Shown: positions 8,609 through 19,644, counted from the stretch's first letter. The stretch: 64,000 bases of DNA from CAVUOA01 sp963742955 (GCA_963742955.1 CAVUOA010000012.1:186001-250000), one strand, 5' to 3'. The notes: generated by a model not told the origin, from the letters alone. Program-made: numbers and translations.

Positions 8609-11296
8609 TCATTTTACAAGAACCATTTTCTTTACATCAGCATTATCTTTAGTAACCAGCCTGTATATATAAATACCCGATGCTAATGAAGAACCGTTCC
8701 ACGATACTTCATAAGCTCCGGGCTGAAGGTACTGATTGAATACAATGGACACCTCTCTGCCAAGCAGGTCGTATATAATCATTTCAGAATTTCCCGCTTT
8801 AGGTATATCAAATCTTATTTTTGTGACAGGGTTGAACGGATTTGGATAGTTATTGTATAACTTAAACTCTTTTGGAATCAAAGAACTGATAACATTTATA
8901 CCTATAGGTCCCGTTGTAAAATGCCATATAACAGACCACTGGCTGAAACCGCCCTCATTTTCCGCCCTCACTCTCCAATAATACAGATGATTTGAAACAA
9001 GAATTCCTCCCGGTACCGTGATGTTAGATAATGTAAGTGTTGAATCTAAATGAGTTCCTGAAAAAAGTGAATCGGAAGAAATCTGAACTCGGTATCGTGA
9101 TGCGCCGAAAACATTGTTCCAGTCAAGTGTAGGTGTGCCGGAGATTCCTGTGCTGCCGTTTGGAGGAGCGAGAAGAACAGGGGCTGTAACAGGTGCGGTT
9201 ACTATGGTTGTGAAATGCCATACCATTGACCAATCGCCTGTACCTGCTGCATTGGTTGCGTTTACTCTCCAGTAATATAAAGTGTTGTTTGTAAGCGTTC
9301 CGCCTTGAATGGCATATTGTGATAATGCAAGACCGCCGATATTAATTATTGTTGAACTGAAATTCGGGTCAGATGAAACCTGTAACCTGTATGTCGAATA
9401 TGGATTATCATCCCAATCTAACAATGGGGTAAGAGTAACATTAACAGACCCGTCCGGCGGCAAAAGAAGAACAGGCGCCGCAGGGACTGAAAGTATCGTT
9501 GTAAAATGCCATGTTACAGACCAATTACCGGTACCAAGATTGTTGGTTGTTCTCACATGCCAATAGTATCTTGTAAAATTAAGTAATAAGTTGTTTGGTA
9601 TAGTTAGAAATGGCTGATTGACTCCGCTTGTATCAAAAACATTATTCTGGAAAAGAGAATCAGCCGATACCTGAATTTGATACCCGGAGGCAGAAATGTC
9701 TTCTCTCCAGGCAAGCAGGGGAGTAAGTGATACATTTACTGCGCCATTGGGCGGTAGAATTAAATGAGGCGCAGGCGGTATAGATATTTCTGTTGAAAAC
9801 CTGAATGGATTTGACCAATTGCCTGTGCCTGCAATGTTAGTTCCGCTTACTCTCCAGAAATAACGTGTGTTATTTGTTAATGTATCATCTGTAAGTGTAA
9901 GTTTAGAAACAGTTATTCCAGTTATATCATCGTCTATCGTATTAAATGTTGAATCTCCCGTAATTTGAATTCTATAATATATTGCCGGGGAAGTGCTATC
10001 CCAGTCAAAAAAAGGATGCAGTGAAATATTTGAAGAGTTATCCGGCGGCAGCAGAAGAGCCGGCGCGTTTGGAATGGCTACAATTGTTGTGAAATGCCAT
10101 GTTGATGACCACCCGCCGTAACCCGCAAAATTTTGTCCGCGTACACGCCAATAATATCTTGTATTGTTTATAAGTAAGTTTGCGGGAACTGTGAAGTTAG
10201 ATGAATCAAGTCCGCTTGTATCTATCGTGTTTGCTGAGAAAGAAGAATCGGCTGATACCTGTAAACAGTAACTGCTTGCAAGCGAAGCAGTATCCCAGTC
10301 AAGCAGCGGATTTATAGAAACATTTACGGCTCCGTTAGGAGGTGATGTTAAATTCGGCACAGAAGGCGGTGAAAATCCGCCCGTTGTGGTATGCAGAATA
10401 TAACCGTTGCTTCCAACAACAGTGCCCACAAGAGGTGAGTGAAGAGACAATCCGTAAAAATCCTGTCCCGTTAAATTGCTCTGCTGGGCAACCCAGTTTA
10501 CGCCTGCATTTGTTGTTCGGAGGATAGTATTATCAAGCCCAACAGCGCTGCCTGTTGTTGAATTGGCAAATTTTATACTGTAGAATCTGGTAACCGAACC
10601 GCTTGCCTGCTGAAACCAGTTTTCACCTCCGTTAGTTGTTTTTAATATTTTGCCGTCGTCACCATAGGCATAGCATGTATCACTGTTAAGAGCATAAACA
10701 CCAAAGAGGCTGGAAGTGACATTGCTTTGCAGTGAAGTCCAGTTGATGCCTTCGTTTGTCGTTTTAAGAATTGTTCCTGATGTTCCAACACAGAAGCCCG
10801 TATTTGAATTAACGAAAATTATGTCCAGTAGGAAAACAGTAACCCCGCTGGTAAGGTTAAACCAGTTTATGCCCCCGTTAGTTGTTTTTACAATTGCTCC
10901 CGTACTCCCTGATATATAGCCCGTATTAATGTCAATAAAATATAAGCCCCTGAAGTTTTCAAAATTGCCCGGGTTTTGATTAATCCAGTTTTGTCCTCCG
11001 TTTGTTGTTTTTAATATTGAACCGTTATCTCCTGCAGTATAACCGGTTGAAGGATTCAGAAAAAAGATGCGGGACAAATTAGAGGAATTTGAAATCGGCA
11101 AGGCAGACCAGTTTATCCCGTCATTAGTTGTTTTTAATGTAATACCATAGATACCGCATGCGTAACCTGTATTGGAATCAACAAAAAATAAATTCAGCAA
11201 TGTATTTGTTGTACCGCTTGGCTGTACAACCCACTGAGCGTTAGAAAAAGCTGATGCAAACAGGATTGTGAAAATTATTTTTTTAAATATATGCAA
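8609..11296 (-). CDS. T9SS cargo: YCF48 propeller plus five FN3-like repeats
   Basis: Secreted protein of 895 residues. A signal peptide (about 1-21, ending SNAQ) precedes seven GxxGxILKTTNGGxNW propeller repeats (~22-320). Next come five fibronectin-type repeats of about 95 residues (~322-800). Each starts near PxxPxLLxPPNG and ends with NNTRYYWRVRxxNxxG and WSxxWHFTT. The C-terminal ~80 residues are a T9SS type A domain (YNNYPNPFNPVTKI, ending MVLVK). The start is a TTG immediately after an in-frame TAA and no ATG is available, so a small upstream error is possible. It lies 31 nt downstream of the C25 peptidase gene, in the same run. The architecture suggests an adhesin or surface scaffold. 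Confidence 0.85.
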   Translation of the reverse strand: MHIFKKIIFTILFASAFSNAQWVVQPSGTTNTLLNLFFVDSNTGYACGIYGITLKTTNDGINWSALPISNSSNLSRIFFLNPSTGYTAGDNGSILKTTNGGQNWINQNPGNFENFRGLYFIDINTGYISGSTGAIVKTTNGGINWFNLTSGVTVFLLDIIFVNSNTGFCVGTSGTILKTTNEGINWTSLQSNVTSSLFGVYALNSDTCYAYGDDGKILKTTNGGENWFQQASGSVTRFYSIKFANSTTGSAVGLDNTILRTTNAGVNWVAQQSNLTGQDFYGLSLHSPLVGTVVGSNGYILHTTTGGFSPPSVPNLTSPPNGAVNVSINPLLDWDTASLASSYCLQVSADSSFSANTIDTSGLDSSNFTVPANLLINNTRYYWRVRGQNFAGYGGWSSTWHFTTIVAIPNAPALLLPPDNSSNISLHPFFDWDSTSPAIYYRIQITGDSTFNTIDDDITGITVSKLTLTDDTLTNNTRYFWRVSGTNIAGTGNWSNPFRFSTEISIPPAPHLILPPNGAVNVSLTPLLAWREDISASGYQIQVSADSLFQNNVFDTSGVNQPFLTIPNNLLLNFTRYYWHVRTTNNLGTGNWSVTWHFTTILSVPAAPVLLLPPDGSVNVTLTPLLDWDDNPYSTYRLQVSSDPNFSSTIINIGGLALSQYAIQGGTLTNNTLYYWRVNATNAAGTGDWSMVWHFTTIVTAPVTAPVLLAPPNGSTGISGTPTLDWNNVFGASRYRVQISSDSLFSGTHLDSTLTLSNITVPGGILVSNHLYYWRVRAENEGGFSQWSVIWHFTTGPIGINVISSLIPKEFKLYNNYPNPFNPVTKIRFDIPKAGNSEMIIYDLLGREVSIVFNQYLQPGAYEVSWNGSSLASGIYIYRLVTKDNADVKKMVLVK

Positions 11297-11327
11297 TTAA
11301 TAATATTTGTTTTATTCCGGTTACAAA

Positions 11328-14300
11328 TTAACGTAAAATTGCCAGTTTTTGAATTGAAGTCTCGGTTCGGGTTGCATCTTCCAATATTACTTTATAAAGA
11401 TATATACCGTTTGCCATTACATCACCGTCACCATCCCTGCCGTTCCAGTAAATCTGGTTGAAACCCACTTTAACAGGGGCTCTAAGCTCTTTAACTAACC
11501 TTCCTGCCACCGTATAAATTTTAATACGGCAGTCCGGGGGATTTTTATCCGAAAAGAACTCAAAAGTAAAATAGGTATCGTTCTTCATCGGGTTCGGGTA
11601 ATTATAAAGGTTACGTATGTTAAACCCGTAACTGACATTGAGATTATTTATCAGTGTATCGGCAAAATTGCCGTTCTGGTCTCCTCCAATATATGTAAAA
11701 ATGTGGTTTCCTTCAGTTAAGACAGGGTGATAAGTAACTATTACTTTTAAGTTCTGGCTGTTTAATGGCTGAAAATCTATAACCGGATTTTTTTCGCCGC
11801 TGTAAAAATACCTGACAGGAATATTATCAAGAAGTATTTTAATGTTTGACGTATCTGCAAGTGTATAGTCAACTATACTGTTATCGTAAAACTTGTATAC
11901 GATATCCGGTTTAGCGGGAATTAAATCTCCGTTTAAAACTTTTTCGCCGTTGTATGTTACATCAATTGAAGGCGGAAGTGAATCACCCGTTACAACAATA
12001 TTTGTAAGAGCGAAATTGTTGAATGTATAATAATCATTTTCGTTTCCTAAAATTGACGTTTCAAAAAATATACTAACTGTATCAACTTTCTTAGTCCTGT
12101 TTTTTAATCCAAGAGTCGAAAAAGTTACAGTTGAAATTTTAGAACTGTCCGGTTTCAAAGGTGTTTTAGATGTATCTATTGAAAGTATTCTAATTCCGCC
12201 CGGTGATGTGGCGCTCCATTTGTTTACAATAATATTAGCAGGAACGTAACCAACATTATAATTCCGTAATGAGACCGTAACCGTTTGACCTTCCTGTACA
12301 ACAGAGTCGCTTTTCACAAAAGAATAATTATCAGGTACAATTTCTGCAGGCGGTGTATATTTGAAATTCAATGCACGGAAAATTGGTGAATGCAAACCCA
12401 GCAATGTATCAATCGAAATGCTTGCTTTTAAAAGCAATGAAGGATAAATAAACGAAGAAATTGTATCTAAATTTATAAACATATTTGTCAGCCCCGTAAA
12501 TATTCGTGTTGAATCGCCATTTCCTTTTATACCGGTTACATCAAATTTTATTGCAGAGTTAGGAAAAAGAGTCTCATTCCATGAAAAATTTTTCCAGCGG
12601 TGCGATGGACCCATGCTGAAACTTAATGAACCGGAAGTATTCAAAAAAACAGGAGTCATAGACGCAAATGAAGGAGTCCATGTATTATTTGACGAATAAT
12701 TATGATATTGTTCCGATGTATTTGAAGGTGATGCACCAAGATATCCTATAAATGCCCATGTATCAAATGCTCCAATCGATTGAACTGAATCCACATACAG
12801 GCTTCCGAACTCGCGGATTTTTGTTTTCACAGCAGCGCTCAATGGCTGGGCCGCAGTATATGAGGCATTGCCGAGCATAATAAACTCAGTTGTATCAAAT
12901 GAATTTAAAAATGTCAGTAACGTATCATTCGATTGCGGAACAGGCAGGCGGAAATTTCTGAACTCAATAAGCTTGCCTGTCAAGCGGCTTAACTTTACTA
13001 TATTTAAACCGGGATTATTTCCTCCATCGATAAAAACCGTATAGTTATTTATAATGAAATAAGACGCTTCATTGCCGTTGCTGCCGTATGACCTTACTGT
13101 TAAGTTTCCTGTGAAATTCTTAAGCTCAAATCCTGTCCCGTTAAAATCAAGATTGTTTATTTCCATTGCTCCAAACTGAGAGGGAAGCCTTGAATATACT
13201 GTTACGTTTGAATCGGCAGAAAGCTTTCTGTATAATGACATGCTGACGCCCGGATTGTAAACAAAATTATTATAGGCTGTCCAGCCCGTGCTGTCACTGT
13301 TGATTACTGTATTTGTCCTCCAATGATATACAATATTCGAATCAAGATACTGCATTCTGTATTTAAACCTCGTAACAACACCGCTGAAGCTGCTGACGGC
13401 GGATGAATACACAGGGTGGCTGAAAGTTTTTGATGTATCTATTTGCAGAATAATCTTCACCTGGTTTTTTGCGGGGTCAACCTGCGGGTTAAGGCCGACT
13501 ATTTCCACTGAATCATTGTTGATGACAGAATTGTGTATCGGTTTCAACGGGATAATAGAAATATTTCTGAGCGGCAGCTCAAAAGAAATTGAATTATTGA
13601 ACTTCATTTCTAGCGGATACCAATTCTCCGGGTCAAGTGTTATTTTCATTGTATAATTACCTAAAGTATCGAGCTTGAATTTATATACCGCCGTATCGTA
13701 ATATGCAAAATTTCTCAGCACAGTATCGCTTTGCCGGTAGCTCTGGCTGTTTTTTAATATCTGGAAACGAACTTTGCAGGAATCGGCAAACGTACCGAAA
13801 TTTTTGGGATAAATTTGAAGCGTAACCTGTTCATTAACTGCCGGGTATTGATTTGAGATTTTATAGTCCGTCTGGCTGATTGCGAACTCGGGCAGAACCG
13901 GAATCAAAAGTTTTGTTGCAGGGTCACCCAGCAGGTTATAGCAGTTGATTGTATTTTTAACCGCAAAATTTGAGGAATCTCCCGCCATTTTTACAGTAGC
14001 ATATTTCAGCAGGTCACCTATTCTTCTCATGCTGTCAAGTGAAAATCCCTGAAGCATGTAACCATTATAATCGTTGCCCGGTCCCGAAAAGCTCCATCCT
14101 GATGAGCCGACGAAACCGACAGCGCACTTGTTAGGCAGGTAGATAAATTTTTCACCAAAGCTTCTGTATGAAGCCTCGGCATTTCTTCCTGTATAACAAG
14201 TCATACTAAGCACAAGAGGCAGCTTGTTTCCGTTGTTGAGTGTATTGGGGTCTTCCAAACCAACCTCCCAGTCCTGGCTGGCTGCATGCCCGATGAAATT

Positions 14301-16181
14301 TACAATCAGCCCTCCGCGGTTAATCTCGTTTTTAATTGAGTCTTTATAGTTGTACGTTACGTACCCTGCCGAATCGTTTCTGTATATTTTATGTGCATCC
14401 AATGAGAGGGGGGGAAATTTAAGGTATGAGTTTATAAAATCGTTTGCCTGCGTCTGGAACTGAATTTGTTCACTGCGGTTGCTTCCGCCCGTAATCATAA
14501 CAAATGTTTTCCACCAGTAATCGGGAAGCTGGTTATCATAATTTATTATTTTGTTAACCATATCCTGCGCTTCCTGCTGGGTATATGCAGGAAGCCTCCC
14601 TATTGATACATTATGTACATAAGTGAAAGTTCCGTAATTAAAATTCACAAAATACCCGTCAGTCATCGGGTTTCCGTATATAGGGATTAGATTTTTATAG
14701 GAGGTTTCAGCACCGGTATTATTTTTAGGGTCTGTTGAACCGCGCCCCAGAAGACAAACATATTGAAGCCGCGGCTGCTGCCAGCTGCCGTATACATAGT
14801 TTACGAAATTCCTTATAGCCGAAGGGTCTTCGATTCCATAACCGAATATATCTGTAATATCGTTGATTAATACTTTTACTGACCTCAGGTTATCGTGCGC
14901 CTGCCTGTGCAGCCTCAGGTCTTCTGCCTGAGATGAGAACAGGTTATTATATATAATAAGGTAATCTGCACCATTGTTTGATGAAATCAGGTCTGGGACC
15001 TGTCTTGATATTATTTTAAATGGTTTTGCAGTAATATCTCTGTTATATACTTCAAAGCTTGAGGAACCCTTGCCCGTAAATATTAAAGTATCGGAATTTG
15101 ATGAGTAGCCGGCAATTTTTATATTGTTGGTTACATCATAAATTGAAACCGGGTTAAGATTATTAAATCCGGTTATTTTATATGCACGTGATGTTGTATC
15201 GCTCCCGTTTAAATTTATTCTGAGGTAACTGTTTTGAAACTGAAACTTTACAGGGTATTGAATCTCCATAAGGTCAAAGTAAAGACTGGGTACTGATGCC
15301 GGATTTCCGAAAGTAGGCATGTATGTTGCGGAGATTATGTTTTGCCCCTGAACAAGGAGTGAGCTTGAAAATGTTACTGTTGTATCAAACCTGTTATAGT
15401 CATCTCTTGCAAGCGTAGTAATTGCTGTTGAATTAATTTTTAAAATCAGCTTGTGCTCATTATAAGAAGTATCCTTTGAATTTGGATATGCAAAAACCCG
15501 GAACGTACATGTTTCGGGGGATGATGAAAGGTTTGAAATCTGAAAAGTATCACTGACTGTGTATCCGGTTGTATATTTTACCTCGCGCCAATACCAGCCT
15601 TCACCCGAGACTTTTTCATTATTAAAATATCTGAAATCGGCATTTGAGTTTATTGTTTCGCCGAGTGAATAAACCAAATCGCGCTCAAAATGCTGTTTCG
15701 AATATTGGTAATCAAACGGGTAGTTAACAGGGGATGAGTACGTCGAAACCGGGTATCTTAATCCGAAAGAACCGTCCCAGCCGACCCAGTAAACATTAGT
15801 ATCGGAATAAAGGTTGTAGTATTCATTTGTAACGTAATCTACAACAAGAGTACCGTTATTTTCTTTGTATGTATTTGTAAGACCGCCGTAATTTCTGGTG
15901 CCGTAAAAATCAAAAAAATCGGAATCATCAAACACACCGTCAGACTCACCCTGAAAAAATATCGGAATTTGAATTCCTTTGTGGAATACTTTTACGGTTC
16001 TGGGGTCAAAGCTTGTCTGAACGCCTGCTGCTGTAAAATCATTTTTGTCAATTCTGTACATCCCGTCCTGAATTACGAACAACTTAAGGTACGTCTTATT
16101 GGGCGTAATCCAGTTATAATTCTGGCTTAAACAGGAATTTGCCGCAATGATAAGAAATATAAACAGTAGATTTTTTTTCAA
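11328..16181 (-). CDS. C25 (gingipain-like) peptidase, PorU/PorU2-like T9SS sortase
   Basis: Exported protein of 1617 residues, much longer than classical PorU (about 1150) and closer in size to PorU2-type proteins. A signal peptide covers ~1-20 (MKKNLLFIFLIIAANSCLSQ). The central Peptidase_C25 domain (~390-780) contains the two catalytic elements of the family: His632 in NFIGHAASQDWE and Cys662 in LSMTCYTGRNA, 30 residues apart as in gingipains. The C-terminus is an FlgD-like domain (YNYPNPMKND...YWNGRDGDG) rather than the standard type A sorting domain. In known T9SS, PorU removes the sorting domain of cargo and attaches cargo to A-LPS. Its place seven bases after a WecG-type glycosyltransferase in a glycan operon supports a sortase-like role here. 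The start is TTG. A plain secreted C25 protease is the alternative. Confidence 0.78.
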   Translation of the reverse strand: MKKNLLFIFLIIAANSCLSQNYNWITPNKTYLKLFVIQDGMYRIDKNDFTAAGVQTSFDPRTVKVFHKGIQIPIFFQGESDGVFDDSDFFDFYGTRNYGGLTNTYKENNGTLVVDYVTNEYYNLYSDTNVYWVGWDGSFGLRYPVSTYSSPVNYPFDYQYSKQHFERDLVYSLGETINSNADFRYFNNEKVSGEGWYWREVKYTTGYTVSDTFQISNLSSSPETCTFRVFAYPNSKDTSYNEHKLILKINSTAITTLARDDYNRFDTTVTFSSSLLVQGQNIISATYMPTFGNPASVPSLYFDLMEIQYPVKFQFQNSYLRINLNGSDTTSRAYKITGFNNLNPVSIYDVTNNIKIAGYSSNSDTLIFTGKGSSSFEVYNRDITAKPFKIISRQVPDLISSNNGADYLIIYNNLFSSQAEDLRLHRQAHDNLRSVKVLINDITDIFGYGIEDPSAIRNFVNYVYGSWQQPRLQYVCLLGRGSTDPKNNTGAETSYKNLIPIYGNPMTDGYFVNFNYGTFTYVHNVSIGRLPAYTQQEAQDMVNKIINYDNQLPDYWWKTFVMITGGSNRSEQIQFQTQANDFINSYLKFPPLSLDAHKIYRNDSAGYVTYNYKDSIKNEINRGGLIVNFIGHAASQDWEVGLEDPNTLNNGNKLPLVLSMTCYTGRNAEASYRSFGEKFIYLPNKCAVGFVGSSGWSFSGPGNDYNGYMLQGFSLDSMRRIGDLLKYATVKMAGDSSNFAVKNTINCYNLLGDPATKLLIPVLPEFAISQTDYKISNQYPAVNEQVTLQIYPKNFGTFADSCKVRFQILKNSQSYRQSDTVLRNFAYYDTAVYKFKLDTLGNYTMKITLDPENWYPLEMKFNNSISFELPLRNISIIPLKPIHNSVINNDSVEIVGLNPQVDPAKNQVKIILQIDTSKTFSHPVYSSAVSSFSGVVTRFKYRMQYLDSNIVYHWRTNTVINSDSTGWTAYNNFVYNPGVSMSLYRKLSADSNVTVYSRLPSQFGAMEINNLDFNGTGFELKNFTGNLTVRSYGSNGNEASYFIINNYTVFIDGGNNPGLNIVKLSRLTGKLIEFRNFRLPVPQSNDTLLTFLNSFDTTEFIMLGNASYTAAQPLSAAVKTKIREFGSLYVDSVQSIGAFDTWAFIGYLGASPSNTSEQYHNYSSNNTWTPSFASMTPVFLNTSGSLSFSMGPSHRWKNFSWNETLFPNSAIKFDVTGIKGNGDSTRIFTGLTNMFINLDTISSFIYPSLLLKASISIDTLLGLHSPIFRALNFKYTPPAEIVPDNYSFVKSDSVVQEGQTVTVSLRNYNVGYVPANIIVNKWSATSPGGIRILSIDTSKTPLKPDSSKISTVTFSTLGLKNRTKKVDTVSIFFETSILGNENDYYTFNNFALTNIVVTGDSLPPSIDVTYNGEKVLNGDLIPAKPDIVYKFYDNSIVDYTLADTSNIKILLDNIPVRYFYSGEKNPVIDFQPLNSQNLKVIVTYHPVLTEGNHIFTYIGGDQNGNFADTLINNLNVSYGFNIRNLYNYPNPMKNDTYFTFEFFSDKNPPDCRIKIYTVAGRLVKELRAPVKVGFNQIYWNGRDGDGDVMANGIYLYKVILEDATRTETSIQKLAILR

Positions 16182-16188
16182 ACAGGCT

Positions 16189-16936
16189 CTATTTTATAAA
16201 TTTACTCAATTTTGTTTTAATTATCCTATATAAAAATACCGGATTTCCGATAAGGTACCGCCTCCAATATTTGGCAGGATTTGTAATCATTCTTACAAAC
16301 CACTCAAGTCCTATTTTCCTTAAAATTACTGAGCCCCGTACTTTTGTGCCTGAAAATACTTTAATCCCGTCTCCAACTGCAATAATAACGTTTGCGTTTA
16401 TCTTGTTCTTATTTTCGTAAATCCATTTCTCCTGTTTCGGAAATCCGAGTCCTGCCACAAGAATATTTATCTTTGAATTATTGATTTGATTAACTACAGA
16501 TTCTGTATCAAAGTTATAGCCTTCTGAAAATCCTTTGATATTTAAATCCGGGTAAACTGTATGAATTTTTTCAAGCGTATCATTATCGTGCCCGAAAAAG
16601 AAAAAGCTCCAGTTTCTTTTAATTCCTTCTTTAATGAGCATCTGGATAGAAATCAGAACCCGTCATTCTTTCTGAACTGCCTGCTTTGCCGTACAGAAAT
16701 CTTGATGCAAGATAAACACCTATTCCGTCAGGGTGAATAATATCAAATGCGGAAATAATTTTTTGAAGAGGGGAGTTGTTATAGACTATGTTCAGAGTAT
16801 TAACGTTGGCGTAAGCAATGGAAATTTTTTGGTTTTTCTCTATGGCAATAAAAATTCTGCTCAAGAGCAATCCGTAACCGGTTTTATCTATATCCAGTCC
16901 GAAAATATTAAACTTATCCGTATTAATATTTTCCAT
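16189..16936 (-). CDS. WecG/TagA/CpsF family glycosyltransferase (one frameshift)
   Basis: GT26-family transferase of about 249 residues. It would add an N-acetylmannosamine-type sugar to an undecaprenyl-linked intermediate at the cytoplasmic membrane. Family motifs are clear: AYANVNTLNIVY, HPDGIGVYLASRF and ERMTGSDFYP in the first part, then GLGFPKQEKWI, GDGIKVFSGTKVR and LGLEWFVRMITNPAKYWRRY (with I before the first L) in the second. One indel near 16636-16642 separates the halves. DFYP should continue directly into MLIKEGIKRNW, and removing a single G restores this. The gene starts 3 nt after the preceding GT4 gene and ends 7 nt before the C25 peptidase start, so all are in one operon. Confidence 0.85.
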
Positions 16937-16939
16937 TTT

Positions 16940-18022
16940 CTACTGCGGTTTTACAAGTTCCCTGTAAACTCTTTCTATTTTTGGTACTATAAATTCCTGG
17001 GTATATTTATTTACCACTTTATTGTGCAGGTTAGAAGCGCATCTTTTTGCAAGCTCTTCATCGGTTTTAAACTGGTATATTTTGTAAGCAAGCTCAAGCG
17101 GGCTTTTGTTATCAAATAGCAATCCGTTATAATTATTTTTAATCAGTTCGGCAATTCCGTCTACATTAGCGCCAATAAAAGGTTTCTTATGGAGTCCGCT
17201 TTGAAGCATGAATGACGGGAACGGGTCATGTATAGAAGGGAGTACACATATATCAGCCATAAGGAAATAGTTAACAAGGTCTTTTTGCGGAGATACTATT
17301 TCGACATTCAGTTTATTTTTTTTGATAAAACTTCTGTAATTATCTAACAAGTCTCCTTCGCCGACCAAAACAAGCCTGACAGTGCTGTCATTAAGCAGCT
17401 TTAAAGCAGTAAGAAGAACCTCAAAATTTTTATCCGAATGAAACCTGCCAACAGACAGAATATTAAAGTACTTACCGGAGTCATGTACGGTTTCGGAAAA
17501 AGTTTCAATCTCATTCAGCTCATCAGTATCTGTAAAATTAGGAATTAATATAATTTTGCTTTCCTTAACCTTAAATTTACGGCGGAGCATATTTCTTATT
17601 GTATAGCTTACTGCAATTATTTTATCTGATTTGAATTCAAGATTATATTTTTTATCAACAAGGCTTAGCGAGGTAAATACTGTTTTGATTTTCTTCCTCC
17701 GGTGCAGCCTTGCTGCCTGGACTGCCAGTAATTCCGAATACCTGTGATATGAATGAATAATATCTATATCATATTCTTTTATTAAAGTTGAAATTGAGTT
17801 CAATGCTTTGGTGAAGGATAAGATACCTTTAGTGTGAACGGAGCTTTTAATTACATAGGGGATTTCGTTTTCTTCGAGCCTTTCGAGCGAATCACCTTTA
17901 TTTGTAAGAAGCATTACAAAATGTTTTCTTTTCTGCAGGTATTTCATTAAAAGGAATGCGTAATAAGACCTTCCGCATGCATAATTGAAATCAGGAGTGA
18001 TATGCAGGATATTGAACTTCAT
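16940..18022 (-). CDS. GT4 family glycosyltransferase
   Basis: GT-B fold glycosyltransferase of 360 residues. The N-terminal Rossmann domain starts with NILHITPDFNYACG, and the linker carries DIDIIHSYHRYSE. The nucleotide-sugar domain begins ILSVGRFHSDKNFEVLLTAL (near residue 190) and continues with VLVGEGDLLDNYR. The usual EX7E motif reads DPFPSFMLQ, that is D-X7-Q, so both conserved glutamates are replaced; the donor site may be unusual. It lies between the GT39-like membrane protein (24-nt gap) and WecG (3-nt gap) in the glycan operon. Donor and acceptor sugars cannot be told. Confidence 0.85.
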   Translation of the reverse strand: MKFNILHITPDFNYACGRSYYAFLLMKYLQKRKHFVMLLTNKGDSLERLEENEIPYVIKSSVHTKGILSFTKALNSISTLIKEYDIDIIHSYHRYSELLAVQAARLHRRKKIKTVFTSLSLVDKKYNLEFKSDKIIAVSYTIRNMLRRKFKVKESKIILIPNFTDTDELNEIETFSETVHDSGKYFNILSVGRFHSDKNFEVLLTALKLLNDSTVRLVLVGEGDLLDNYRSFIKKNKLNVEIVSPQKDLVNYFLMADICVLPSIHDPFPSFMLQSGLHKKPFIGANVDGIAELIKNNYNGLLFDNKSPLELAYKIYQFKTDEELAKRCASNLHNKVVNKYTQEFIVPKIERVYRELVKPQ

Positions 18023-18046
18023 CAGTGAATTTTGTAATAGTTCATT

Positions 18047-19644
18047 TCACTTGCAAGGTAGCAATTTACATCCTGCAGAAAGAATTTTCAGCTTAATACG
18101 TATCGGTTTATTGAAAAAATTATAGGAAGCTGCCTCTACCGACATATCTTTATTTGTAAATGTCCATTTTGCATAATCATTATCAAATCCTTCCATATAA
18201 AAGAATTGTGTTTTTCCTGTTGCTGAGATTTCGAATTCACCGGGCTGAATTTCTTTGTATTCAAGCTTTGAATTTAATGATGCAACATCAAGCGCGCCGG
18301 TTTGAACTATATCATTAATTGTATCTTTCACGGTAAAATTTTTATATTTCCAGTATCCGTATGCGCCTGTCAGCTTATCGAACATAAACGATTGTTTCAG
18401 CCTCCCCGCATTACCTACTATGATTGTATGTTTATTTGAATCTATTCCTGTTTTTAATAATGATTCCATTCTGTGACGCGCATTATCGTAAGCAGTGAGC
18501 CATTCATTAACCGTATTGTAAGAATAGTAACAGAAAAAAGCAAGCAGGATAATAAGAATTGCTGTAAAGGATTTAATCTTTATTGAAGCAAGAAAGTTTT
18601 TCAGCCAATCAAGAGAAATTGTAATGTACATTACAATTATTATAAACGGAATCAAAATCATTTGCGGTCTTATATAATCAACGTATAAATAAGGGGCAAT
18701 CAGCGCTATTGCCAACAGAAATAAATATGCAATGGGTTTATAAGAATCTTTTATTATAAATAGAATAAGGTAAAATATAATTACTGCCGATACTGCTAAG
18801 AGGTAAGCAATTACTAAAGGATTTCCATCGAGAACAAGCAGTTTTAAATCAATGTAATCCATCGGTACGGTAAGCGAGATTGCGCATTTTAACAAGTAAA
18901 CTAATGTAGTCGATTTCGTAATATCTCGGGTAGCCGGAACTAAGAACTGCAAACCGGTAAATTAAATAAATAATTAAAATTCCGGTAACCGTAATTAACA
19001 GATGAAGGTTTTCTTTTATTCTTTTTATACCGCCTGAATAAAAATAAAATATAAGTATGACAAAAGGAAATGTTAAAGCTGTTTCTTTTGTCATAAGTGC
19101 AAGAATAAAAAACAAAGCCGCAAGAACAAATCCCGATTTTGATTTACTTTCAGGATATTGGAGTGAAAAATAAAATGCCCCGAGATAAAACATTCCGCAA
19201 AGCAGGTCAACCCTGCCTGCTGTCCAGCAAATATTATGTATGTTGTTGGGGAAAAGCAAAATAACTAATGCAGTTATAACGGCATATACGGGTTTTTTTG
19301 TTTTACGCAGTATTATCCATCCGGAAAGGAAAGTAATAATAAAATACAAAACAAGATTTTGAATTCTGTAAAAGATAAAATCATCATAAGCAAATCCTAA
19401 TGTATCATGTAATGAACTGCTGATTTGAAGGGATAAATAATACAGGGGTCTGAAATGAAGTGGGTTGGTAAACGGCAGTGTCCCGGCATATTTTTCACCC
19501 AGTGTTGAATGCACAGCATCGTAGAAATTCATGTAATCGTCCGATAGAAGCCCAATCTTAAAAAAACCGGAAGAATAAATGAAAATTGTAAATAAAGCGA
19601 AAATAGATGAAAATCCATAAAATGTATTTACCTGCCGGTTTCAT
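18047..19644 (-). CDS. Polytopic GT39/ArnT-like glycosyltransferase (two frameshifts)
   Basis: Multi-spanning membrane protein of about 530 residues. It probably uses polyprenyl-phosphate sugars to glycosylate acceptors on the periplasmic side. The N-terminus is hidden. The ATG at 19644, directly after the stop of the GT2 gene (TAAATG), opens MKPAGKYI. After an indel near 19605-19625 the frame reads YGFSSIFALFTIFIYSSG and LLSDDYMNFYDAVH. That gives a first membrane helix and an acidic DD loop typical of GT39/ArnT families. A second indel near 18876-18893 (run of A) joins SLLVK to CAISLTVPMDY. Further helices and a soluble C-terminal domain follow (to 18047). Reading from 19532 alone would lose the first helix and the DD motif. 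Confidence 0.72.
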
